DNA of 6,304 bases from JAWVEV01 sp033856535 (GTDB taxonomy: Bacteria > Actinomycetota > Thermoleophilia > Miltoncostaeales > Miltoncostaeaceae), in NCBI GenBank assembly GCA_033856535.1, contig JAWVEV010000135.1, positions 1 to 6,304 of the forward strand, given 5' to 3'. Shown one piece after another: positions 1 to 5,874 of the stretch. Positions within the stretch are counted from its first letter, which is position 1. Each line of letters opens with the position of its first letter. The notes beneath the pieces are model-generated. The model saw only the letters and a list, made by a program, of their open reading frames with translations, ran no database searches and was not told the DNA's origin. Both the position numbers and the translations under genes were made by a program.

Positions 1-1001
1 AGGTCGGCCGCGGCCGCCGGGTCGCCCCGGTCGAGCGCCATCTCGGCGAGCACCACCGGGGTGAGCGCGTTGCCCGGAACCCGCTCGAGGAGCTCCCGCG
101 CCTCGGCGACGCGCCCCTGGCGCCGGCGCAGGTCGGCGAGGCGCACGATGGCGAGCGGGCTCCAGGTGGGCCGCGCGACGGCCAGATCCTCGAGCGCCGC
201 CGCCAGGGCGGCGTCGGCCTCGGCCCAGCGCCCCTGCCAGGTGAGCACCGCCCCGTAATGAGCCCGGCACGCGCCGGTCACGAAGTTGATCCGCTCACGC
301 CGGCCGAAGGCCTCGACCTTCGCGCACCACTCGCCCGCGCGCTCGAAGTCGCGCGCACGCTCACAGGCGTTGAGCAGCAGGCAACAGGTCCACCCGGCGG
401 GCACCACCAGCTCGAACTCGCCCGCCAGCGCCGCCGCCGTTGCCTCGTCGAGGCAGGACATGCCCTCGGCGACGCGCCCCTCGTTCACCAGCGCCAGGCC
501 CTCGACCGACAGCGCGAACATCTCCAGGCCCACCACGCCGAGCCCGCGGCCGAGCTCGCGGGCCCGGGCGGCGCGCTCACGGGCCCGGGCGGGATCGCCC
601 TCGATCATGGCCATGTAGCCGAGCAGGACCTCGAGCCAGCCGTGCTCGGCGCAGGTCTCCAGCCCGTCGAGCAGCCGGGCCGCGCGGCCGAACCAGCCGT
701 TGGCGATCGCGCGCTCGCCGCGCAGCACCAGGTGGTCGTCGGCGAGCCAGATGGCCTGCATCGCGGCGCGCCGCGGATCGCCCTGGCGGCGGCTGAGACG
801 GTAGGCGCGCTCGCGCGACTCGAGGCAGGCGGGCACGTCCTCGACCCACCAGGTCGCCCAGCTCAGCCCCTCGAGCGCCTCGACCGACTCGCGCTCCTCG
901 AGCTCGCGCTCGAAATGCGCCCGCGCCTCGGTCCACGCCGCGCGCGCCAGCGCGGCCTCGCCGGCCCGGACCCGATCCCTCGATGACGAGGGCTCGCTCA
1001 T
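1..1001 (-). CDS. TPR-repeat regulator, N-terminal 333 residues (C-terminus outside window)
   Basis: This reading frame has no stop from the ATG at 1001-999 to the left edge, and the protein begins MSEPSSSRDRVRAGEAALAR. It consists almost entirely of short amphipathic helix pairs of TPR type. Examples lie near residues 14-35 (AALARAAWTEARAHFERELE), 55-75, 97-115, 135-155, 175-192, 213-232, 252-272 and 295-308 (GRVAEARELLERV), with W/G/A/Y packing residues at TPR positions. From memory, this matches actinobacterial regulators with a MalT-like TPR sensor half followed by a C-terminal LuxR-type helix-turn-helix. No HTH is visible here, so the DNA-binding role is inferred. No ATP-binding domain precedes the repeats. 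The start is supported by the onset of the repeat pattern and the absence of an ATG or GTG in frame just upstream. No Shine-Dalgarno sequence is visible, so the mRNA may be leaderless. The gene is divergent from the winged-helix gene. A plain TPR protein is the main alternative. Confidence 0.8.
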   Translation of the reverse strand, partial: MSEPSSSRDRVRAGEAALARAAWTEARAHFERELEERESVEALEGLSWATWWVEDVPACLESRERAYRLSRRQGDPRRAAMQAIWLADDHLVLRGERAIANGWFGRAARLLDGLETCAEHGWLEVLLGYMAMIEGDPARARERAARARELGRGLGVVGLEMFALSVEGLALVNEGRVAEGMSCLDEATAAALAGEFELVVPAGWTCCLLLNACERARDFERAGEWCAKVEAFGRRERINFVTGACRAHYGAVLTWQGRWAEADAALAAALEDLAVARPTWSPLAIVRLADLRRRQGRVAEARELLERVPGNALTPVVLAEMALDRGDPAAAAD

Positions 1002-1192
1002 GGACCGAACGATATTCGCGATCCGCGGATGTACACATCTCCCGCACCGGGCCCGGATGGGCCCCTCCCCGATGCGCCGTCGGAGCGCAACCGAGCGTCG
1101 TTCCACGGCGCCCACGGATCGGGCCGGGCCCGCGACGACTGAGGTCGCACGAACACCGGGAATGCGGCTCTCCGACCGCCGGGCCTCAACCC

Positions 1193-1225
1193 TTTCACCG
1201 CAGTGTCACAGCATGTTCACAGGCG
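1193..1225 (+). promoter_or_regulatory. Pho-box array, three 11-nt direct repeats, upstream of the winged-helix gene
   Basis: Three contiguous 11-nt units are visible: TTTCACCGCAG (1193-1203), TGTCACAGCAT (1204-1214) and GTTCACAGGCG (1215-1225). The TCAC core recurs exactly every 11 nt, at 1195, 1206 and 1217. This matches the architecture of PhoP direct repeat units described in Streptomyces, whose core resembles GTTCACC in 11-nt steps. The array ends 69 nt before the start codon and 16 nt before a candidate -10, where an activator covering the -35 region would bind. Control by phosphate limitation is inferred from the motif. Confidence 0.75.
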
Positions 1226-1241
1226 AGGCGGCGCCCCCGGA

Positions 1242-1247
1242 TAGCGT
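1242..1247 (+). promoter_or_regulatory. Candidate -10 element of the winged-helix gene
   Basis: The hexamer TAGCGT lies 21 nt after the last TCAC core of the Pho-box array. The pstS promoter has TAGCTT at exactly the same distance from its last core, and that shared spacing is the main reason for the call. No good -35 is visible at 16-18 nt, as expected for an activator-dependent promoter. It predicts a transcription start near 1253-1256 and a leader of about 40 nt. Confidence 0.45.
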
Positions 1248-1249
1248 CA

Positions 1250-1283
1250 CTTCCATCGAGAGCCGACTCACCTCGGATGGAAG
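1250..1283 (+). promoter_or_regulatory. Inverted repeat overlapping the ribosome binding site
   Basis: CTTCCATC (1250-1257) is perfectly complementary to GATGGAAG (1276-1283). Inside it, GAG (1258-1260) can pair with CTC (1272-1274) with one bulged G at 1275. This gives an 11-bp stem around an 11-nt loop. The right arm covers the first three bases of the AAGGAGG ribosome binding site at 1281-1287, so folding could reduce translation. The predicted start of transcription (about 1254) falls inside the left arm, so the full hairpin may not be in the mRNA. It could instead act as a DNA site or be chance. Confidence 0.4.
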
Positions 1284-1287
1284 GAGG
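1281..1287 (+). promoter_or_regulatory. Strong Shine-Dalgarno that fixes the winged-helix start
   Basis: AAGGAGG lies 7 nt before the ATG at 1295. It decides the start. The in-frame ATG at 1277 lies upstream of and partly within this site, and a still earlier in-frame ATG at 983 falls inside the opposite-strand TPR gene. Confidence 0.8.
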
Positions 1288-1294
1288 GCACTCG

Positions 1295-1660
1295 ATGGAT
1301 GCAGGGATGCTGCCGCAGCGACGGGCCGATCGACCCACCCTGGCCGCCGGCCCGCTCGAGCTCCGCGCGGCGTGCGGCCTCGCCCTCGCCGAGGGCCGCG
1401 GCCTGATGCTGAGCGACCGCGAGTTCCGGGTGCTCTACGAGCTCGCCCGCCGCAGCGAGGAGATCGTCTCGCGCCAGGCGCTGTACGAGGCGGCGTGGGG
1501 GGCGCCCATGCGGCGCGGTGACCGCTCGGTCGACGTCTACGTGCGCCGGATCCGGGTCAAGCTGGGGCGGGCGCTGCCGCGGTGGGTCTTCATCCACACC
1601 CACTTCGGCCTCGGCTACCGGTTCGAGGCCCTGCCGGCGCCTGGCGCCCCAGGGGCCTGA
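1295..1660 (+). CDS. Receiver-less OmpR/PhoB-type winged-helix DNA-binding protein
   Basis: The product is 121 residues and is essentially only the Trans_reg_C effector domain of OmpR/PhoB response regulators. The N-terminal beta strands cover about residues 18-40 (GPLELRAACGLALAEGRGLMLS). DREFRVLYELARRSEEIVSR (41-60) forms helix 1 and the turn, followed by QALYEAAWG. The recognition helix is about residues 75-90 (GDRSVDVYVRRIRVKL), very close to the DRTVDVHIRRLR pattern of PhoB and RegX3. The wing hairpin ends in GLGYRFEA (105-112). The roughly 120-residue phospho-acceptor domain of PhoB-type proteins is missing. The strong ribosome binding site and the intergenic promoter indicate a native short gene rather than a truncated one. 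The gene converges on pstB and has its own Pho-box array, so a role in phosphate control is likely. Its exact targets, and whether it activates or represses, are unknown. It cannot be switched by receiver phosphorylation. Confidence 0.9.
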   Translation: MDAGMLPQRRADRPTLAAGPLELRAACGLALAEGRGLMLSDREFRVLYELARRSEEIVSRQALYEAAWGAPMRRGDRSVDVYVRRIRVKLGRALPRWVFIHTHFGLGYRFEALPAPGAPGA

Positions 1661-1661
1661 C

Positions 1662-1680
1662 CCGCCCGCGCCCGGGGCGG
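1662..1680. terminator. Possible bidirectional terminator between convergent genes
   Basis: CCGCCC (1662-1667) and GGGCGG (1675-1680) form a 6-bp inverted repeat with a 7-nt loop. It fills almost all of the 21-base gap between the winged-helix stop and the pstB stop. Neither strand shows a T-run, so it is not a classical intrinsic terminator. Such T-less GC-rich stems are common at actinobacterial gene ends. A second stem, CCTGG/CCAGG with a CGCC loop, lies in the last codons of the winged-helix gene. Confidence 0.35.
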
Positions 1681-1681
1681 A

Positions 1682-2572
1682 TCAGCCGAAGCGGCCGCGG
1701 ACGTAGTCCTCGGTCGACCGGTTGGCCGGGTTGGTGAAGATCTTCTCGGTCGTGTCCATCTCGACCAGCCTGCCCGGCTCGCCGGTCCGCTCGAGGTTGA
1801 AGAACGCGGTGTCGTCGCTCACCCGGGTGGCCTGCTGCATGTTGTGCGTCACGATCACGATCGTGTAGTCGCGCTTGAGCTGGTGCATCAGGTCCTCGAT
1901 CGCCAGCGTGGAGATCGGGTCGAGAGCCGACGCCGGCTCGTCCATGAGCAGCACCTCGGGCTCGACGGCGATCGCGCGCGCGATGCAGAGGCGCTGCTGC
2001 TGGCCGCCCGACAGGCCCGATCCGGGCTTGTTGAGCCGGTCCTTGACCTCGTCCCAGAGGTGCGCGCCGCGCAGCGACCTCTCGACGATCGGGTCGAGGT
2101 CCTTCTTCTTCATACGCGTCCCGTTGAGCTTCACGCCGGCGATCGTGTTGTCGTAGATCGACATCGTCGGGAACGGGTTCGGCTGCTGGAACACCATCCC
2201 GACCTGGCGGCGCACGAGCACGGGGTCGACGCTCGCCCCGTAGATGTCCTGGCCGTCGATCTCGACGGCGCCCTCCACGCGCGCGTTGCGGACCAGCTCG
2301 TGCATCCGGTTCAGCGAGCGCAGGAACGTCGACTTCCCGCAGCCCGAGGACCCGATCAGCGCGGTCACCCGGTTCGGCTGGATGGTCATGTCGACGTTCG
2401 CGACCGCGAGGAAGTCGCCGTAGTACAGGTTCAGGCCCCGGATCCGGACGCCCTTGCCGACGCTCGTCGCGGGCGCGTCGGTGCGCACGAAGCGGCGGGC
2501 GTCCGCGCCGGCGGGGGTGTCGAGCGCGGCGGGCCGTGGCAGCTCGACGGACTCCGTCGGGCGAGTGGACAT
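1682..2572 (-). CDS. pstB: Phosphate ABC transporter ATP-binding protein PstB
   Basis: PstB is the ATPase that powers phosphate import through PstC/PstA at the inner face of the membrane. The 296-residue product has a complete nucleotide-binding domain. It shows Walker A GSSGCGKST (74-82), Q-loop GMVFQQPNPFP (125-135, a PstB hallmark), signature LSGGQQQ (187-193), Walker B VLLMDEP (207-213) with catalytic Glu212, D-loop SALD (215-218) and H-loop His243 in VTHNMQQA. The C-terminus is the typical TEKIFTNPANRSTEDYVRGRFG region. A tail of about 40 residues (MSTRPTESVELPRP...) precedes the domain and is longer than in E. coli PstB. The ATG at 2572 overlaps the pstA stop as TGATG and has GGAGG (2580-2584) 7 nt upstream, which fixes the start. 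The open frame extends much further upstream, but only as an out-of-frame reading of pstA. This is the last gene of the operon; no phoU follows. Confidence 0.97.
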   Translation of the reverse strand: MSTRPTESVELPRPAALDTPAGADARRFVRTDAPATSVGKGVRIRGLNLYYGDFLAVANVDMTIQPNRVTALIGSSGCGKSTFLRSLNRMHELVRNARVEGAVEIDGQDIYGASVDPVLVRRQVGMVFQQPNPFPTMSIYDNTIAGVKLNGTRMKKKDLDPIVERSLRGAHLWDEVKDRLNKPGSGLSGGQQQRLCIARAIAVEPEVLLMDEPASALDPISTLAIEDLMHQLKRDYTIVIVTHNMQQATRVSDDTAFFNLERTGEPGRLVEMDTTEKIFTNPANRSTEDYVRGRFG

Positions 2573-3648
2573 CAGCGGACCTCCGTGCCGAAGCGGCGGT
2601 AGACGAGGCGGGCGGCGAGGAACAGGACCATCACGATCACGATCAGGGTCAGCGCCGCCGCCCATGCGCGGTCGAGGTACGGATCGGGCGGGGTTCCGGG
2701 GTACTTGTACTGGTTGAAGATGTACACCGGCAGGTTGGCCATGCGGCCCTCGAACGGGTTCCCGTTCACGGAGGAGAACACCCCGGTCGTGATGAGGAGC
2801 GGGGCGGTCTCGCCGATGATCCGGGACACCGCGATCATCGAGCCGGTCACGATGCCGGCGAGCGCCGTCGGCAGGACCACCTTGACGATCGTCCGCCACT
2901 TCGAGACGCCGAGCGCGTAGGACGCCTCGCGCAGCGAGTTGGGGACGATCTTCAGGACCTCCTCCGTCGATCTCACCACGATCGGGATCATGAGGACCGA
3001 GAGGGCGACCGCGCCCATCACGCCGAGGCGCACCGAGGGCCCGAAGAAGATCACGAAGAGCGCGTAGGCGAAGAGGCCGGCGACGATCGAGGGGATCCCG
3101 GTCATCACGTCGACGAAGAAGGTGAGGAGCTTCTTCAGGCGCCCGTGGCCGTACTCGACCATGTAGACGGCGGCCATCACCCCGATCGGCACCGAGAAGA
3201 GCGTCGCCACCCCGGTGATCACCAGCGTGCCGATGATCGCGTGCATCGCGCCGCCGCCCGCGCCCACCACGTTCCGGGCGTCGTCGGTGAAGAACTCGAG
3301 GTCGAAGCGGGCGCCGCCCCGGGCGACGACCGTGTGAACCAGCGACACCAGCGGCGTCACCGCGAGGAGGAACGCCGAGGTGACGCCGAGGGTCATGAGG
3401 CGGTCGAACGCGCGCCGGCGGCCCTCGACGCGCCGCGACCACGTGTACACGACCGCCCCCGCGACCGCGGCGCCGGCGAGCGCCAGCAGCGCCAGGTTGA
3501 CGTCGGTCGCGAGGCCCAGGGCGACCACGATCGCGGCGGCGATGCCGTAGACGGCCAGCGGCCCGCGGCGGGGCAGCGTCCCGCGGACGACCGAGGGGCG
3601 CCCCATGACGTCGGGCGAGGGGCCGGCGGTGGCGGGCCGGCTGCTCAT
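2572..3648 (-). CDS. pstA: Phosphate ABC transporter permease PstA
   Basis: PstA is one of the two membrane subunits that form the phosphate channel with PstC. The 358-residue product has the binding-protein-dependent permease fold. Membrane segments lie near residues 86-107, 136-162, 184-202, 207-225, 264-285 and 328-348. The cytoplasmic EAA coupling loop is at 240-261 (EASYALGVSKWRTIVKVVLP). SRIIGETAPLL (275-285) and the C-terminal LPVYIFNQYKYPGTPPDP (306-323) are typical of PstA. It is about 60 residues longer than E. coli PstA because of an N-terminal extension with two extra hydrophobic segments (31-48 and 51-69). The ATG overlaps the pstC stop as ATGA, which implies translational coupling. 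A weak GAGG site (3657-3660) lies 8 nt upstream. The in-frame Met at residue 15 is an alternative start but would not remove the extra segments. Confidence 0.96.
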   Translation of the reverse strand: MSSRPATAGPSPDVMGRPSVVRGTLPRRGPLAVYGIAAAIVVALGLATDVNLALLALAGAAVAGAVVYTWSRRVEGRRRAFDRLMTLGVTSAFLLAVTPLVSLVHTVVARGGARFDLEFFTDDARNVVGAGGGAMHAIIGTLVITGVATLFSVPIGVMAAVYMVEYGHGRLKKLLTFFVDVMTGIPSIVAGLFAYALFVIFFGPSVRLGVMGAVALSVLMIPIVVRSTEEVLKIVPNSLREASYALGVSKWRTIVKVVLPTALAGIVTGSMIAVSRIIGETAPLLITTGVFSSVNGNPFEGRMANLPVYIFNQYKYPGTPPDPYLDRAWAAALTLIVIVMVLFLAARLVYRRFGTEVR

Positions 3649-4604
3649 GCCGACGACCTCGAGCTGCGGCTGATCACGGCGCGGGCGGCCATGTTCACCA
3701 CCAGCGTGATGGCGAAGAGCGCCAGCCCGGACGCGATCAGGACGTTGATCTTCAGGCCCGACGACTCCGGGAACTGGAGCGCGATGTTCGCGGCGATCGT
3801 CGAGGGGTTGCCCGAGCTGATCAGGTTGAGCGTGACGATGCCGGAGGCCGACAGGATGATCGACACGGCGAGCGTCTCGCCGAGCGCGCGCCCGAGCCCG
3901 AGCATCGAGCCGCCGATCACCGCGGACTTGCCGAAGGGCAGCACCGTCATGCGGATCATCTCCCAGCGCGTGGCGCCGAGGGCGAGCGCGGCCTCGCGCT
4001 GCTGGCGCGGCGTCTGCGAGAAGACCTCGCGGGCCACCGCGCTGATGATCGGCAGGATCATCACGGCGAGCACGACGCCCACGACGAGCATCGTGCGGCC
4101 GGTCACCGAGGCGGGGCCCTCGAACAGCGGGATGAAGCCCAGGTACTCCGCGAGCCACTTGTGCAGGCCGACCGCGGCCGGGCCGAGCACCGCGATGCCC
4201 CAGAGGCCGTAGACGACGCTGGGCACCGCGGCGAGCAGGTCGACCAGGTAGCTGATGCTGTTGGCGATCTTGCGCGGGGCGAACATGGTCACGTAGAGCG
4301 CCACCGCGACCGCCAGCGGGACGGCGATCACGATCGCGATCACCGACCCGAGCACGGTCCCGAAGGCGAGCGGCGCGATGTAGGACACGATCCCGCCGTC
4401 GCCGGGGATCTCGTCGGCGCTCGCGGTGAAGGCCGGCCAGGCCTTGATCGCGAGGAAGATCGCGACCCCGGCGAGGACCGCCAGGATCAGCGCGCCCGCG
4501 CCGACGGCGGCGCCGGAGAAGATCCGGTCCCCAACCCGCCGGACCGTCTTGCGGGCGAGCGGGGCGGCCGGCGGCGGGTCGGCCGGAGGGCTGGCGGTGC
4601 TCAC
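3645..4604 (-). CDS. pstC: Phosphate ABC transporter permease PstC
   Basis: PstC is the partner of PstA in the phosphate channel. The 319-residue product has a polar, Pro/Ala-rich cytoplasmic head (1-28) followed by hydrophobic segments near 33-55, 78-108, 125-145, 168-190, 227-253 and 286-308. Family marks are DLLAAVPSVVYGLWGI (122-137), the EAA loop EAALALGATRWEMIRMTVLPFG (204-225) and GLGRALGETLAV (236-247), all diagnostic of PstC. Its length matches E. coli PstC. The start is GTG at 4604. No good Shine-Dalgarno precedes it and no other start codon lies between it and the first membrane segment, so translation initiation may be weak or may depend on the upstream mRNA structure. It is separated from pstS by 120 bases containing a strong hairpin. 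Confidence 0.96.
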   Translation of the reverse strand: MSTASPPADPPPAAPLARKTVRRVGDRIFSGAAVGAGALILAVLAGVAIFLAIKAWPAFTASADEIPGDGGIVSYIAPLAFGTVLGSVIAIVIAVPLAVAVALYVTMFAPRKIANSISYLVDLLAAVPSVVYGLWGIAVLGPAAVGLHKWLAEYLGFIPLFEGPASVTGRTMLVVGVVLAVMILPIISAVAREVFSQTPRQQREAALALGATRWEMIRMTVLPFGKSAVIGGSMLGLGRALGETLAVSIILSASGIVTLNLISSGNPSTIAANIALQFPESSGLKINVLIASGLALFAITLVVNMAARAVISRSSRSSA

Positions 4605-4724
4605 GGGTGCTGGTCCGTTCGGGGACGCGGGGCCGCGGACGCGGGACCGCCGCCCCGGGGAACCGGGGCGGCGGAGCTCACGTCGGCCGGCCGGGGCCGC
4701 CCGGATGGGCGGATCCGGGTGATG
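4605..4724 (-). promoter_or_regulatory. pstS-pstC intercistronic hairpin region
   Basis: A perfect 12-bp inverted repeat, CCGCCGCCCCGG (4647-4658) and CCGGGGCGGCGG (4663-4674), is separated by only 4 nt (TTCC in the transcript). There is no T-run downstream. A smaller stem, CCGCCC/GGGCGG with a 4-nt loop, lies at 4697-4712, just after the pstS stop. Hairpins behind the binding-protein gene of ABC operons commonly protect the upstream mRNA or partially terminate transcription, so that more binding protein than permease is made. That role fits here but is inferred. Most of this 120-base region is GC-rich, non-coding sequence. Confidence 0.6.
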
Positions 4725-5822
4725 CTACGAGCCGATCGCGTCGACGGCCGGCTTGACGAGCGCGGTCAGCTCGTCCGAGAGCGGCGCGGAGCCGGCGGCG
4801 GATGCCGCGGCCTGCTGGCCCTCGGGGCTGACGAGGTACTGCATCCAGCCCTTCACGAGCGCGGCCTTGTCGGCCGAGTCGTACTGGGTGCAGGCCATCT
4901 CGTAGGACGCCAGCACGATCGGGTAGACCCCCGACGCCTCGGTCTTGCGGTCCAGTGCGAAGGTGAAGACGTACTTGCCCGGGTCGTCCGTCTCCGGCGA
5001 CTCGTCCACGATCGCCGCGGCCGCCTCGGGCGTCGGCCCGACGAACTCGCCGCCCACGCCGATCAGCGCCTTGCCGAGGTCGCCGGCCTGGCTGGCGTCG
5101 GCGTAGCCGATCGTGCCCTCGCCGGCGTTGACCGCGTCGATGACGCCGGCCGTGCCCTGCCCGGCCTCGCCGCCCGACACCGGCCAGTTGCCGTCGACGT
5201 CATAGGTCCAGACGTCGGGGGCGACCGCCGCCAGGTACTCGGCGAAGTTCTCGGTGGTGCCGGACTCGTCCGAGCGGTTGACCGTGACGATCCGGGTGTC
5301 CGGCAGGTCCACGCCGGCGTTGTCCGCCGCGATGGCCGGGTCGTTCCAGTTCGTGATCTCACGCTTGAAGATCTTCGCCAGCGTCTCGGGCGAGAGCTTC
5401 AGGTCGGTCACGCCCGGCAGGTTGTAGACGATCGCGATCGGCGAGACGTAGACCGGGATCTCGATCAGGTTGTCCGGGCCGCCGCAGCGGTCCTGGGCGC
5501 CCGTCAGCTCGTCGTCCGCAAGATGGGCGTCAGACCCGCCGAAGTCGGTGCCGCCGGCGACGAACTGCTCGCGGCCGCCGCCCGAGCCGATCGGCTCGTA
5601 GGTGACCGTCGCGCCCGTGTTGGCCTCCTGGAAGCCGGCGACCCAGGCCTCCATCGCGGCCGCCTGCGAGCTGGCGCCCGCGCCGGCGAGGGTGCCGGAC
5701 AGGCCGCCGCCACCGTCGCCGGAGCCCGAATCGTCATCGCCGCCGCATGCCGCGGCGCCGAAGGCGAGGGCGCCACAAAGCGCGACGAGGGGCACCAGAC
5801 GTCGTTTCCTCGGAAGCTGCAA
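4725..5822 (-). CDS. pstS: Phosphate-binding lipoprotein PstS
   Basis: PstS binds inorganic phosphate outside the cytoplasmic membrane and delivers it to PstC/PstA. The 365-residue product starts with a lipoprotein signal: basic n-region (RKRR, 5-8), hydrophobic core, and Cys26 after GAAA as the probable lipidated residue. A Gly/Ser/Asp linker (27-43) follows. Phosphate-site motifs are GAGASSQ (47-53), the GSGGG loop (79-83), DFGGSDA (93-99) with the conserved Asp, and RSDESGTTENF (183-193), whose Ser-Gly-Thr contacts phosphate in PstS proteins. FKREITNWNDP (152-162) and the late GWMQYLVSPEGQ are also typical. The start is TTG at 5822, preceded at 8 nt by AGGAG (5831-5835). No ATG or GTG lies at the signal peptide start. 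This is the first gene of the pst operon, under the four-unit Pho-box array. Confidence 0.96.
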   Translation of the reverse strand: MQLPRKRRLVPLVALCGALAFGAAACGGDDDSGSGDGGGGLSGTLAGAGASSQAAAMEAWVAGFQEANTGATVTYEPIGSGGGREQFVAGGTDFGGSDAHLADDELTGAQDRCGGPDNLIEIPVYVSPIAIVYNLPGVTDLKLSPETLAKIFKREITNWNDPAIAADNAGVDLPDTRIVTVNRSDESGTTENFAEYLAAVAPDVWTYDVDGNWPVSGGEAGQGTAGVIDAVNAGEGTIGYADASQAGDLGKALIGVGGEFVGPTPEAAAAIVDESPETDDPGKYVFTFALDRKTEASGVYPIVLASYEMACTQYDSADKAALVKGWMQYLVSPEGQQAAASAAGSAPLSDELTALVKPAVDAIGS

Positions 5823-5830
5823 GGCGGTCT

Positions 5831-5835
5831 CTCCT
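5831..5835 (-). promoter_or_regulatory. Shine-Dalgarno supporting the TTG start of pstS
   Basis: AGGAG on the minus strand ends 8 nt before the TTG at 5822-5820. The next codons give a short basic head and a lipoprotein signal of normal length, so the rare start codon is credible. Confidence 0.7.
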
Positions 5836-5852
5836 GTTCGCTGGTCTGCGCG

Positions 5853-5858
5853 AAGCTA
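5853..5858 (-). promoter_or_regulatory. Candidate -10 element of the pst operon
   Basis: TAGCTT on the minus strand starts 21 nt after the last TCAC core of the Pho-box array, the same distance as TAGCGT in the winged-helix promoter. It predicts a transcription start near 5846 and a leader of about 24 nt that contains the AGGAG site. Confidence 0.45.
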
Positions 5859-5874
5859 ACGGCCGCCCTCGGAC

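Larger units (their letters stand above)
1002..1294. other. Divergent intergenic region
   Basis: This 293-base gap separates the TPR gene (minus) from the winged-helix gene (plus). Its right part holds the three-unit Pho-box array, a candidate -10, a leader hairpin and a strong ribosome binding site, all for the plus-strand gene. The left part, next to the TPR gene, holds a 10-bp perfect palindrome, ATCCGCGGAT (1021-1030), and a 6-bp inverted repeat, GGGCCC with a GGAT spacer (1049-1064). Neither has a recognised function. I see no convincing promoter for the TPR gene and no small coding region here. Confidence 0.7.

Noticed and set aside
258..986. Plus-strand open frame of 242 codons, and a minus-strand frame at 577-1047
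   Set aside because: Both overlap the minus-strand TPR gene, which has clear repeat structure over 333 uninterrupted codons. These frames show none.
983..1294. Longer winged-helix protein starting at 983 or 1277
   Set aside because: The first start lies inside the opposite-strand TPR gene and would make the Pho boxes coding. The second overlaps the AAGGAGG site. The start at 1295 has ideal spacing, and no receiver domain is encoded upstream in any frame.
2573..3442. Upstream extension of the pstB frame to a 586-codon open frame
   Set aside because: The extension is an out-of-frame reading of pstA. The TGATG junction and GGAGG site place the real pstB start at 2572.
3649..4158. Upstream extension of the pstA frame
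   Set aside because: It reads pstC out of frame. The ATGA overlap at 3648-3645 and the onset of hydrophobic segments set the start at 3648.
2536..4212. Long plus-strand open frame of 558 codons
   Set aside because: It runs antisense to pstA, pstC and the start of pstB. Its translation is a low-complexity Arg/His/Asp/Gly mix, typical of the mirror frame of a GC-rich gene.
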